Shown here: positions 1 to 9,099 of the stretch, piece by piece | Layout of the letters: every line of letters begins with the position of its first letter | Numbering within the stretch: position 1 is the first letter of the stretch | Assembly (NCBI GenBank): GCA_043228905.1 | Contig: JBHGNT010000003.1 | Location: 744,001 to 808,000 of the forward strand | Reading direction: 5' to 3' | DNA from: Azolla caroliniana | Lineage: Eukaryota > Polypodiophyta | Length of the DNA stretch: 64,000 nucleotides | Made by a program: the position numbers and the translations under genes | The notes under the pieces: generated by a model | What the model saw: the letters and a program-made list of their open reading frames with translations, nothing else | Told to the model about the DNA's origin: nothing | Database searches by the model: none

Positions 1-49
1 AGGACCAAGTACGCAAGGGATTCATAAAGAACCCAAGATCGACCTTCCT

Positions 50-535
50 ATGAAATTTGATGGAACGCAATCACAATTTAGAGGATTCCTTAATAAGGTA
101 CTATTAGTCATTCAAATGCATCCTTCTCGATATCCCACCGATGCATCACAAGTGGGTCTAGTAGGCATGTTGCTAAGTGACTCAGCTTTGGCATGGTTCG
201 CTCTGTTGTTAGAAAAGGAATCTCCATTACTAAATAATTTTGAGGAGTTTATAAGCGAGTTTAAAGCTTGTTTTGGAGATACTGATAGGATAGCATAAGG
301 ACGACAATCAACAAAATCCGACGATTACATCAAGGTAATCACCCAACCTCCGCATACGTTATAGATTTCTGTCTACTTGCCTCCGATATCCCCTGGGATG
401 ATCAAGCATTAATGGAACAATTTCGATACGGCCGACGAAATTATGTCAAAGACCTACTCCTGACTTTCCCTGAAGAACCAAAATCGCTCACAGAGGCAAT
501 CAATTGAGCGGTAAGATGCAATAATCGGCTTTTCG
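50..535 (+). pseudogene. Ty3/gypsy chromovirus gag fragment (decayed)
   Basis: This is the gag region of a Ty3/gypsy retrotransposon. The first 82 codons carry the gag core signature: FDGTQSQFRGF, then HPSRYPTDASQVGLVGMLLS, ALAWFA and a run ending in an FGD motif. This pattern is known from Tcn1-type chromoviruses of fungi and non-seed plants. The frame stops at 298 but gag-like sequence continues in another frame to about 535 (IPWDDQALMEQFRYG), with a further stop near 508. No zinc knuckle is visible. The upstream part of the element lies outside the window, so no 5' LTR is seen. It is non-functional; the family call is from memory of the motif. Confidence 0.75.
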
Positions 536-829
536 AGTGACATTCAGAATGCCAATTACAAATGCCAAGGACCAGGTTGGAGCCCACATACACCTCGGTC
601 GCAACAAAACCATTTGCAAGGGAGTCATACAATGCATCTCTGGCAAATACTCCAATAGAAATTTTTGATACTTCTAATAGTACTAATAGCCCAAATCTAT
701 TAAACAAATTTGAAGTCCTTAGTCAATTAGAAGAAGAGTTAAACGACTAAGTTCATCCAAAATTGGAGCCGTTTGGTTGGACAACCCTAGATCTATGCAA
801 CCCATTAGTGGTTCCATTCCCTCTAAGCA

Positions 830-1195
830 AGTTAACAATGTGTTCTTAGCTCAAGTAATGGTTAATACTAAAAGTACTCCTCCAATACATGACTTGGCAC
901 TCTTAGATTCCGGTGCCAACTCTTGCTTCATGGATAGGAATTTTGCCTAAGCTCATCAGATATCCCTAAGAAAACTTTCTTGCCCAACATTTGTAGTAGT
1001 TATTGATGGTCGTCCCATTGCTTCCGAAAATATCGTAGAAGAGTCAGAGCCGATTCAGGGTGTCCTAGATAATTTGGTGTGTGTAGTATCATTTAATATA
1101 ATTAATAATCCAGATCATCCAATTGTCTTGGGGTTACCATGGTTCGAATTACATAACCTAGACATAGATTGGAGAACAAGAGAAATCCGGTATCG
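830..1195 (+). pseudogene. Ty3/gypsy protease region (decayed)
   Basis: The aspartic protease of the same element follows gag. The active-site motif is LLDSGANSCFMD at about 898-933, and a conserved C-terminal strand reads PIVLGLPWFELHN at about 1120-1160, followed by IDWRTREI. An in-frame TAA interrupts the domain near 948, so the enzyme is broken. In a living element this protease would process the gag-pol polyprotein inside the virus-like particle. The order gag, protease, reverse transcriptase, RNase H, integrase is normal for Ty3/gypsy. Confidence 0.75.
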
Positions 1196-1324
1196 ACAAA
1201 CCCAAGAACCTACTCATAGGATTGCAACCATTTTGCTACATCAATTGCGTGAGGAAGGATGCAAGGAAGCAATGTTTGTCTTCGTAGTATCAGTAAAAAC
1301 TTCCAACACTACTAAAGAGTAATC

Positions 1325-2200
1325 CACAGTTCAGCTTCCAAAGAAGTATCGTCATTATGCTGACGTGTTCGATAAGGTACAAGCCAGTACACGCTTCCTC
1401 ACCACCAACCGTATGATTGTCCCATTGATTTACAATCAGGAAAAGAACCACCATGGGGACCAATCTACAACTTGTCACCAACCGAGCTAGAAGTCCTTTG
1501 AGCCTACATAGAGGAGAATTTGGCAAACGGTTCCTTTCGACATTCGAAATCTCCAGCCGGCGCACCCATTTTCTTTGTCAAGCAAAAGGATGGATCACTT
1601 TGTCTCGTTGTAAATTATCGTGGCTTGAATAAGGTCATTATTAGGAATAAGTATGCACTTCCCCTTATCTCGATTCTTTTAGAACAGATCAATGGTGCAA
1701 AATTCTTCACAAAGATCGACTTACGAGGAGCATATAACCTCATACGGATTCGACCAGGAGATGAATGGAAGACCGCATTTCGCACCAGATATGGGCACTT
1801 CGAGTATACGGTTATGCCATTCGGTCTCACTAATGTGCCATTAGTCTTCCAACACATGGCAAATGATATATTCTGAGATCTCTTGGATATTTGTTTGATC
1901 ATCTATTTGGATGATCTACTGGTTTATTCGAAGACTCAAGAAGAACATGATTCTCATGTAGTATTAGTACTAAAACGACTTTGAGAACATGGTCTTTATG
2001 TAAAACTAGAAAAATGTAGTTTCGAGTGCAACCAGGTGGAATTTCTAGGCTATGTCATCTCCTCGAAAGGCATCTCTATGGATCCAGCTAAGGTCACAAC
2101 AACGGTAGAGTGGCAGACTCCATGTTCGTTGTGAGATGTGCAATGCTTTTTAAGGTTCGACAATTTCTACCGCAAGTTTATACAGGTTACTCAAAGCTTA
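1325..2200 (+). pseudogene. Ty3/gypsy reverse transcriptase (decayed)
   Basis: Reverse transcriptase domain of the split gypsy element. The best preserved block is 1520-1876, with [36 protein letters not shown] and the [19 protein letters not shown] motif. A stop at 1875 is followed, in frame, by the catalytic [11 protein letters not shown] motif at about 1898-1935. Several stops and small frameshifts break it, so it is a fossil. The thumb region continues to about 2200. Confidence 0.85.
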
Positions 2201-2503
2201 TTCTACCTCTCACACAACTTACCAAGAAGGGGCAATCATTTGTTTGTTCTAAAGAAGCAGACATGGCTTTTGTGAGTCTTAAGAAAGCATTTACATCAGC
2301 TTCTATTCTAGCTCATGTTGATTTGAAAAAACCGTTCATCATTGAGGCAGACACGCCAGATTTCGCCCTGGGTAGCATTCTGTCACAACAAGGCGATGAT
2401 GAAAAGCTACATCCTATGGCTTTCCACTCACGCAAGTTTGACGCCGCTGAAATCAACTACGAAATACATGACAAGGAGCTATTAGCAATAGTGCCCTCTT
2501 TTA
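2200..2503 (+). pseudogene. Ty3/gypsy RNase H, N-terminal half
   Basis: The start of RNase H reads FIIEADTPDFALGSILSQQG (first catalytic acidic residue region) followed by NYEIHDKELLAIV. At about 2503 the coding similarity stops abruptly after ELLAIV. It resumes at about 9753 with the expected next residues (EAF, then FNDHKNL). The domain has therefore been cut by the 7.2-kb insertion described below. Confidence 0.8.
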
Positions 2504-2789
2504 CACAATCATTGTTTTAAGTATAAAAGGTAATATTGCAATCCTTAATGTCATCATCTATAAATTAGTGCTCATTAACATCCATAAATTCACAACTCAA
2601 GAAATCTAGACAATATTCATAAACAATTTTGATAAATCCACAACTCCTAAAATGTAGACGATATTCATAAATTGTCAAACTTTAGATGTGAACATTAATA
2701 TATCAATTTGAACATAACACATAGTTATCAAGGTATCTATAATGTTATAATCATCTTCCTTATAAGAATTCCCCTTCAAAATTTGTGAA

Positions 2790-3370
2790 GTAAATGGCAT
2801 TTGCAAAGTTCAATTACCATCAACACAATTATTAATGGTTTTCTTCTAATAAATGAAGCACATATTTACCATAAGGTATCTTGTTGTGCAACATACATCT
2901 TTAAAAACCTCTTTTATTTGAAAAACAACAAGAGTTTTAAACATGAACACGATGTGTTGTATTGAATTGATGTAAAAAATAGAGTTTTCATCATAACTCT
3001 ATACAATATATTAAATTCATGTTCAAAGTTTTTTTACCGGATTTAAATAATAATAATAATAATAAATTAAGCTTGAGTTCATTGAAAAACCAGATTTTTC
3101 ATCACAATTCAATACAATGTATCGAGTTCATGTTTAAAGTAATTTTTTCTAATTTAAAAAAAAAACATTTTCAATTTGTTTCAATTTTTTTTATTTTTTT
3201 TCAAATTTTTTTTGTTTCTTTTTGTTTCTTTTAATTTCTTTTATTTTTTTTATTTTTTTTATTTTTTATGGAAAAAATAATAATTTTAAACATGAACTTG
3301 ATACATTGTATCGACTTGTGATAAAAACTCAGGTTTTTTCATCACTTATCAAAGCTCAAAAACAAAATTC
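2790..3370 (+). repeat. Left long inverted-repeat arm
   Basis: This stretch is the reverse complement of 8319-8890 with modest divergence. For example GTAAATGGCATTTGCAA at the outer edge matches the reverse complement of the outer edge of the right arm, and the match continues through CAATTACCATCAACACAATT and on to the inner ATCACTTAT and AAAGCTCAA. The right arm carries an extra ~60 bp near 8720-8780. Each arm also holds smaller palindromic modules built from a CATGAACTxGATAC-like core. Long compound inverted arms of this kind are a feature of foldback-type transposons, which is an inference here. Confidence 0.8.
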
Positions 3371-3499
3371 TAAGACAGAGACGAAATTAGTACTAAGAGA
3401 GAAATATTAGTACTAAGAAGAATTTAAGGTGTAGAACACTTGAGAAAAGAAGAGAGAGAGAGAGTGAGAGAGAGAGAGGGACTGAGAGGGAATGATGAT

Positions 3500-5300
3500 G
3501 ACATGAGTTAATCTACGACGTATCGAGTTCATGTTGAAAGTGTTATTTCCGATTTATTTTTGTAAAATAATTACATTTTTTCCTATTTTATTTTGGTATT
3601 TTGTTTTTTTCTCTAAAAAGCTTTGAGCTTTAATAAGTGAGGAAAATAATATTTTATGTATTACAATGTATCGTCTAATGGTCAAGAGCTTGACCCATGT
3701 AGTAGAATGTCATGGGTTCAAGTCCTACATATCACGACATGAACGAAGTTAACTTTTTTACATGAACTCGATACGCCTTTTCAACATGAACTCGATACGG
3801 CGTATCGAGTTCATGTTTAAAGTCTAACTTTTTTACATGAACTCGATACGGCGTATCGAGTTCATGTTTAAAGTTTTATTTCCGATTTATTTTTTTAAAT
3901 AATTACATTTTTCCTATTTTATTTTGGTATTTTGTTTTTTTTTCTAAAAAACTTTAAGATTTAATAAGTGATGAAAATAATATTTTATGTATTACAATGT
4001 ATGGTCTAATGGTTAAGAGCTCCACCCATGTAGCACAAGGTCAAGGGTTCAAGTCCTAGCATATCATATCATCAACTAAGCTAACATTTTTACATGAACT
4101 CGATACCCCTTTTCAACATGAATACATGAACTCGATACGGCGTATCGAGTTCATGTTTAAAGTTTTATTTCGGATTATTTTTTTTAAATAATTACATTTT
4201 TTCCTATTTTATTATGGTGTTTTGTTTGTTTTCTAAAAACAAATTAAGCTTTAATAAGTGATAAAAATAATAGTTTATGTATTACAATGTATGGTCTAAT
4301 GGTCAAGAGCCCCACCCATGTAGCAGAAGGTCATGGGTTCGAGTCTTACTATATCATGTCATGAACTAAGATAACCTTTTTACATGAACTCGATACCCCT
4401 TTTAAACATGAACTTGATACGCCGTATCGAGTTCATGTTTAAAGTTTTATTTCAGATTTTTTTTTAAAAATAATTACATTTTTTCCTATTTTATTATGGT
4501 GTTTTGTTTTTTTTCTAAAAATAAATTAAGCTTTAATAAGTGATAAAAATAATAATATATGTATTATAATGCATGGTCTAATGGTCAAGAGCTCCACCCA
4601 TGTAGCAGAAGGTCATGGGTTCGAGTCCTACCATATCATGACATATAAAAAAGTTAGCTTTTTTACAAGAACTCGATACTAACTTTTTTACATGAACCCG
4701 ATACGGCGTATCAAGTTCATGTTGAAAAGCTAACTTTTTTATATGAACCCGACACGGTGTATCGAGTTCATGTTTAAAGTTATTTCGGATTTTTTTTTAA
4801 AATAATTACATTTTTTCCTATTTTATTATGGTGTTTTGTTTTTTTTCTAAAACAAAATTAAGCTTTAATAAGTGATAAAAATAATAATATATGTATTATA
4901 ATGCATGGTCTAATGGTCAAGAGCTCCACCCATGTAGCAGAAGGTCATGGGTTCGAGTCCTACCATATCCTGACATATAAAAAAGTTAGCTTTTTTACAA
5001 GAACTCGATACTAACTTTTTTACATGAACCCGATACGGCGTATCAAGTTCATGTTGAAAAGCTAACTTTTTTATATGAACCCGACACGGTGTATCGAGTT
5101 CATGTTTAAAGTTTTATTTCGGATTTTTTTTTTAAATAATTACATTTTTTCCTATTTTATTATGGTGTTTTGTTTTTTTTCTAAAACAAAATTAAGCTTT
5201 AAGAAGTGATAAAAATAATATTTTATGTATTACAATGTATGGTTTAATGGTCAAGAGCTTGACCCATGTAACATAAGGTCATGGGTTCGAGTCCTCACGG
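3500..5300 (+). repeat. Six-copy tandem array with tRNA-like pol III boxes
   Basis: Six units of about 280-335 bp are repeated head to tail. Each holds an A-box-like TGGTCTAATGG (near 3670, 4002, 4292, 4574, 4906, 5240) followed 44-45 bp later by a B-box-like GGTTCGAGTCC (near 3715, 4046, 4336, 4618, 4950, 5284). This spacing fits an internal RNA polymerase III promoter from a tRNA. No acceptor stem or clear anticodon arm surrounds the boxes, so these are tRNA-derived, SINE-head-like sequences and not tRNA genes. Between boxes each unit has an AT-rich segment (TTACATTTTTTCCTATTTTA) and a palindrome. A partial AT-rich unit recurs at about 8235-8340. Confidence 0.75.
3783..3817. repeat. Perfect 35-bp palindrome of the array unit
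   Basis: Two 17-bp arms that are exact reverse complements flank a single G at 3800; the arm reads AACATGAACTCGATACG. Further copies lie near 3836-3866, 4125-4155, 4407-4437, 4692-4720 and 5020-5050, with a few substitutions in the later ones. As RNA or single-stranded DNA this would form a very stable hairpin. The function is unknown. Confidence 0.9.
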
Positions 5301-5321
5301 TCTAGAACTCACAATTCTTTG

Positions 5322-5327
<6 letters not shown>

Positions 5328-5366
<39 letters not shown>
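5328..5366 (+). repeat. (CT)n microsatellite
   Basis: Pure CT dinucleotide run directly before the first 91-bp repeat. The same CT run plus 91-bp unit arrangement recurs at 7391-7518 and 7530-7693. Confidence 0.95.
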
Positions 5367-5369
<3 letters not shown>

Positions 5370-5455
5370 ATTCTCACTCTTAATCTCACATTCACCCACC
5401 GATTGTATACCGTTCGCACTCCTTGTATTGACCTCACGGTCTAGAACTCACAATT
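5365..5455 (+). repeat. 91-bp repeat R, copy A
   Basis: This unit starts CTATAATTCTCACTCTTAAT and ends GGTCTAGAACTCACAATT. It is nearly identical to copy B (7428-7518) and copy C (7603-7693), all exactly 91 bp. Each copy is preceded by a CT run. After copy A comes CGTAGTAATTTC; after copy C comes GGTAGCA and the hammerhead core. Part of R (CTCACGGTCTAGAACTCACAATTC) is also fused directly to the last tRNA-like B box at about 5293-5318. Confidence 0.9.
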
Positions 5456-5880
5456 CGTAGTAATTTCTATGGAGGACCAATCCACAGAGACGTGAACCCA
5501 CGATGGCATATGATCGACGCCCTTCGAGTATCCACTTCATGTCGAGTTCCCTCATTTCAAGTGGAAGGCATTTGCAACGGCATCATCGGCATCCCAACAT
5601 GCCTTCAACATATTATCTCTCACTTCCTTACATCTTTTCATTGTAAGCATGGGACTACATTCGGTAGCCATGCATTCCCTTTTGTCTCTTTTAGTATGTG
5701 TGCATATGGACTACTTTCAATAGTTGGCATTTTGCATAATCTTAGTATTTCCTTTCCTTTCCAATGCACGGGATTACATTGTAGCCGGCATTTGTATTCA
5801 ACATATGTTCTACCCTTCCGTTGTAACCAATATACCTTGCATCACTCTCCCTCCCACTCACTTTCTCTTGCATGATATCC
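5456..5880 (+). other. Unassigned stretch after repeat copy A
   Basis: It contains a chance-looking frame of 127 codons (5492-5875) rich in Cys, His, Phe and Ser with no motif that I recognise. It sits between repeats in a mobile block, and there is no second line of evidence for a gene. I regard it as part of the composite element. Confidence 0.4.
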
Positions 5881-7130
5881 TTCCCCCATAGTCTCTCTCT
5901 ATATTAACTTTACCCCTCTTTTATCTTTACCTAATTCTCAACATACCCTTACCTATTTTCAACTCTACCCCTTCCCTAACTTTTCGATATTTCCACTATA
6001 CCCTCCCCCTTACTTTTCCTTATCTTTAACTCTACCCCTCCCCTAACTTTTCCATATTTTCACTATACCCTCCCCCTTACTTTCCCTTATCTTTAACTCT
6101 ACCCCTTCCCAAACCTTTCCATATAATTTTTCACTATATCCTCCCCCTTATTTTTCCTTATCTTTAACTCTACCCCTTCCCAAACTTTTCAATATTTTCA
6201 CTATACCCTCCCTCCCCCTTACTTTTCCTTATCTTTAACTCTACCCCTTCCCTAACTTTTCCATATTTTCACTATACCCTCCCCCTTACTTTTCCTTATC
6301 TTTAACTCTACCCCTTCCCTAACTTTTCAATATTTTCACTATACCCTCCCCTTACTTTTCCTTATCTTTAACTCTACCCCTCACATTTTAACTTTTAGCA
6401 TCCTCCCCTAATTCAGTTTTCTCCTATTTTCCAATTCTACCCCTCACCTCTTAATTTTTAGCCTCTTCACCTCATTCTCCTTTTTCCTATTTTCTAATCC
6501 TACCCCTCCCCTCACCTTTTATTGTTTCCAAATTTTATTTTATTTTATTTTTTCTAACCATCACCTCCCCCTTATTTTTCCTAATTTGATCTTCTACCCC
6601 TCCCGTTACTTTTTCATTGCCACTCTAACATTACCCCTACCTTTCCCTAACTCACGCCAAGTATAGGAAACGATTTGGGTGCGCTTGAATCGTTCTTGGT
6701 GATCTTTTCACTTCATTCCCACTTTGTCAATTTACTCTACCCCTGTCTCGTTCACTAATTTCAATCTACCCCTTTCCCCCTTCCTTTTTTCCAGAATTAC
6801 ATTCATACCCCTCCCTCTTTTAGTAAATTTCTCGTACCCCTCCCCCTTTCATTTTTCTTAATCTCACTCTACCCTTTCCTTCTCCACTTTAATTTCCAAT
6901 ATACCCTCCAATTCTTCCTACCCCCCTCCTTTTTTCAAAGATCTCCATACATTCTAACGTACTTCACCATCCCTAACTCCCACCTCACACACTTCTCTCT
7001 TACCCTTCCTCTCTCTTTCTCTCTCACACTCCCCTACATGTTTTTCAAATAACCCCAAAAAATCTTCTATCCCACACCAAATATATCAAACCCCATATCT
7101 CCTACATCATCAAATTTGAACACACACACA
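5880..7130 (+). repeat. Polypyrimidine minisatellite tract
   Basis: About 1.2 kb is overwhelmingly C and T on the + strand. From about 5960 to 6400 a unit of roughly 60-70 bp is repeated six or seven times: CCCTTACTTTTCCTTATC, TTTAACTCTACCCC, then CTAACTTTTCCATATTTTCA. Later parts are degenerate. Such homopurine-homopyrimidine DNA can adopt triplex (H-DNA) structures; this is a general property and not shown here. No gene is visible in it. Confidence 0.85.
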
Positions 7131-7143
7131 CACACACACACTA

Positions 7144-7199
<56 letters not shown>

Positions 7200-7222
7200 G
7201 CACACACACACACACACACATC
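7120..7222 (+). repeat. (CA)n-(CT)n-(CA)n microsatellite cluster
   Basis: A CA run, a long CT run (about 7148-7197) and a second CA run lie just upstream of a TATA-like sequence and the first hammerhead motif. Confidence 0.9.
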
Positions 7223-7233
7223 CTTATCTTCCC

Positions 7234-7240
7234 TATATAA
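7234..7240 (+). promoter_or_regulatory. TATA-box-like sequence before hammerhead 1
   Basis: TATATAA preceded by CCC and followed by ACCCC is a good plant TATA-box match. It ends 15 bp before the first hammerhead stem. A start site 25-35 bp downstream would fall inside the ribozyme. The promoter role is inferred from sequence only. Confidence 0.35.
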
Positions 7241-7254
7241 ACCCCTCCAATTCT

Positions 7255-7315
7255 AAATGGTCTTGTGCACTGATGAGCTCCGTAGGAGCGAAACTAGTTG
7301 CCACATCGACCATTT
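7255..7315 (+). ncRNA. Hammerhead ribozyme motif 1 (diverged)
   Basis: The catalytic core CTGATGA (7270-7276) is followed by a perfect 5-bp stem II, GCTCC/GGAGC with loop GTA, and then GAAA (7290-7293). An outer stem I of 8 bp pairs AAATGGTC (7255-7262) with GACCATTT (7308-7315). The order of parts is that of a type I hammerhead. Stem III would be only AC/GU around a UA loop (ACTAGT, 7293-7298). Compared with motif 2 there is one T fewer at the expected cleavage junction, so the inner part of stem I pairs poorly and self-cleavage may be weak or lost. Core bases are seen; activity is inferred. Confidence 0.75.
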
Positions 7316-7388
7316 CTTTGTATTACTTTTTAAGTTTCTTAATATGAATTAGTCTTTAGTCTATTTCTCTCTCTCTAAACTTTGTACA

Positions 7389-7390
<2 letters not shown>

Positions 7391-7429
<39 letters not shown>
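7391..7429 (+). repeat. (CT)n microsatellite before repeat copy B
   Basis: Pure CT run leading directly into the second 91-bp R copy, as at copies A and C. Confidence 0.95.
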
Positions 7430-7432
<3 letters not shown>

Positions 7433-7518
7433 ATTCTCACTCTTAATCTCACATTCACCCACCAATTGTATACCGTTCGCACTCCTTGTATTGACCTCAC
7501 GGTCTAGAACTCACAATT
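7428..7518 (+). repeat. 91-bp repeat R, copy B
   Basis: Nearly identical to copies A and C, with CCACCAATTG in place of CCACCGATTG. It is followed by CTTTGTGCAT and another CT run, matching the junction seen at 5311-5328. Confidence 0.9.
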
Positions 7519-7523
7519 CTTTG

Positions 7524-7529
<6 letters not shown>

Positions 7530-7604
<75 letters not shown>
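7530..7604 (+). repeat. Long pure (CT)n microsatellite
   Basis: An uninterrupted run of about 37 CT units between R copies B and C. It is likely to be length-polymorphic. Confidence 0.95.
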
Positions 7605-7607
<3 letters not shown>

Positions 7608-7693
7608 ATTCTCACTCTTAATCTCACATTCACCCACCGATTGTATACCGTTCGCACTCCTTGTATTGACCTCACGGTCTAGAACTCACAATT
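7603..7693 (+). repeat. 91-bp repeat R, copy C, joined to hammerhead 2
   Basis: This copy ends in CACAATT at 7693 and runs straight into GGTAGCA and the second hammerhead core, so its last base contributes to the ribozyme's outer stem I. Confidence 0.9.
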
Positions 7694-7743
7694 GGTAGCA
7701 CTGATGAGCCCCGTAGGGGGCGAAACTAGTTTGCTCATGACCA
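7693..7743 (+). ncRNA. Hammerhead ribozyme motif 2 (all core bases present)
   Basis: The core CTGATGA (7701-7707) is followed by stem II GCCCC/GGGGC with loop GTAG, then GAA (7722-7724). Stem III is the minimal AC-UA-GU at 7725-7730, with H17 = T7731. Stem I pairs AGCA (7697-7700) with TGCT (7732-7735), then after a CATG bulge TGGT (7693-7696) with ACCA (7740-7743). This gives a complete type I hammerhead with predicted cleavage after 7731. A 2-bp stem III is weak alone, but AAACTAGTTT (7723-7732) is self-complementary, so two copies could share a longer stem III as in dimeric hammerheads. Sequence and pairing are seen; activity is inferred. Confidence 0.85.
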
Positions 7744-8040
7744 TTACCCATCGTATTGTAATTGTTTCCTTTTTCTTAATGAAAATTAGTCTCCTTCTTA
7801 ATCTCTCCCTCTTTCTAATCTAGACTATTTAGCTTATGGTTATGTTTTACCTTGTTTCTAATTTTAATGTTAGTGATTAATCCCTCGTCTCTCTCTCTCT
7901 CTCTCCCTCCCCTTCCTCTATCTCTTATTATGCCTCACTTACACCAAGTTTGTCAAATGATTTGGGTGTGCTCAAATTATTCTTGGTGTTTCTTTTCACT
8001 TTATCCCCTCTTGCACTTAATCGTAAACCCTTTTACCCTC

Positions 8041-8150
8041 TAAACCCTAAGCCCAAAACAAACACTAAACCCTAATTCTTAAACCCTAACCCTAAACCTA
8101 AACCTAAACCAAAACTCAAACCCTAATTCCTAAACCCTAAACCTTTTTTC
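8041..8150 (+). repeat. Degenerate interstitial telomeric repeats
   Basis: About ten CCCTAAA-like or CCTAAAC-like units (the plant telomere repeat TTTAGGG on the opposite strand) are interspersed with near-matches. The tract is flanked by a partial, diverged R repeat (about 8150-8230: CACCCACCGATTG, CACTCCTTGT, CACGGTC). Confidence 0.85.
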
Positions 8151-8318
8151 TCTATAACTCTACATCTTATATATTGCACCCACCGATTGCCTACCGTCCG
8201 CACTCCTTGTTTCGACTTCACGGTCCAATTGAAAAGTTTAATTTTGGATTTTTTTTTAAAAATAATTACATTTTTTTCTATTTTATTTTGGTACTTTGTT
8301 TTTTTTTCTAAAACAAAA

Positions 8319-8890
8319 TTGAGCTTTAATAAGTGATGAAAAAACCAGAGCTTTTATCACAAGTTGATACAATGTATCAAATTGATGTTTAAAAAATAAA
8401 ACAAAATCAATAAAAAACTATAAAAAATTGAAAAAAATTGAAACAAAATTGAAAACAATTAGAAAAAATTACTTTAAGCATGAACTCAATACATTATATC
8501 GAATTGTGATGAAAATTATGGTTTTCTAGATGAACTCAAGCACAATTTATTTTTTTATTTTTTTTTAAATCTAGTAAAAAAAACTTTGAGCAAGAATTCA
8601 ATACATTGTATGGAATTATGATGAAAACTCTATTTTTTACATCAACTCGATATAACATATCGACTTAATGTTTAAAATCTTGTTGTTTTTCAGATAAAAG
8701 AGGTTTTTTAAACATGAACTTGAATCGTACTAAAATCTTTGTTTTTACAAGAGAAAAAGATGCATATCGATAGTGCAAACAAGTATGCTGTACAATAAGA
8801 TACTTTATGGTAAACATGTGCATCATTGATTAACAAAAAACTATTAATAATTGTGTTGATGGTAATTGAACCTTGCAAATGCCATTTACA
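8319..8890 (-). repeat. Right long inverted-repeat arm
   Basis: Reverse complement of 2790-3370 as described for the left arm. The inner edge adjoins a partial copy of the AT-rich part of the tandem-array unit (about 8235-8340). The outer edge ends in GCCATTTAC at about 8889, beyond which the two sides no longer match. Confidence 0.8.
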
Positions 8891-9099
8891 CGGTCCATAA
8901 AGTGTTCGTGTGGTTCTCAATCACTACTTAATGTTGATCTTTATAGTTGGAACGAATGATGACAACACAAGCATAACTCAGGTGACAAGGAAACTTGCAA
9001 GAAGTCAAGGTGGGGATATTAATAGCTACACATGTAGATGGCCATGACCTAGGGTACCAATTCTGCATTGGTAAAGTTTTGGACGTGATGATGCATAAA

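Noticed and set aside
3660-5300. Tandem tRNA genes
   Set aside because: A and B boxes are present, but no acceptor stem or credible anticodon arm can be drawn around them, so these are tRNA-derived repeats only.
5492-5875. A 127-codon open frame as a gene
   Set aside because: No motif, no neighbours, and located inside repeat-rich element DNA; the composition looks like chance.
7491-7682. Open frame encoding a long Ser-Leu repeat
   Set aside because: It is the translation of a pure CT microsatellite.
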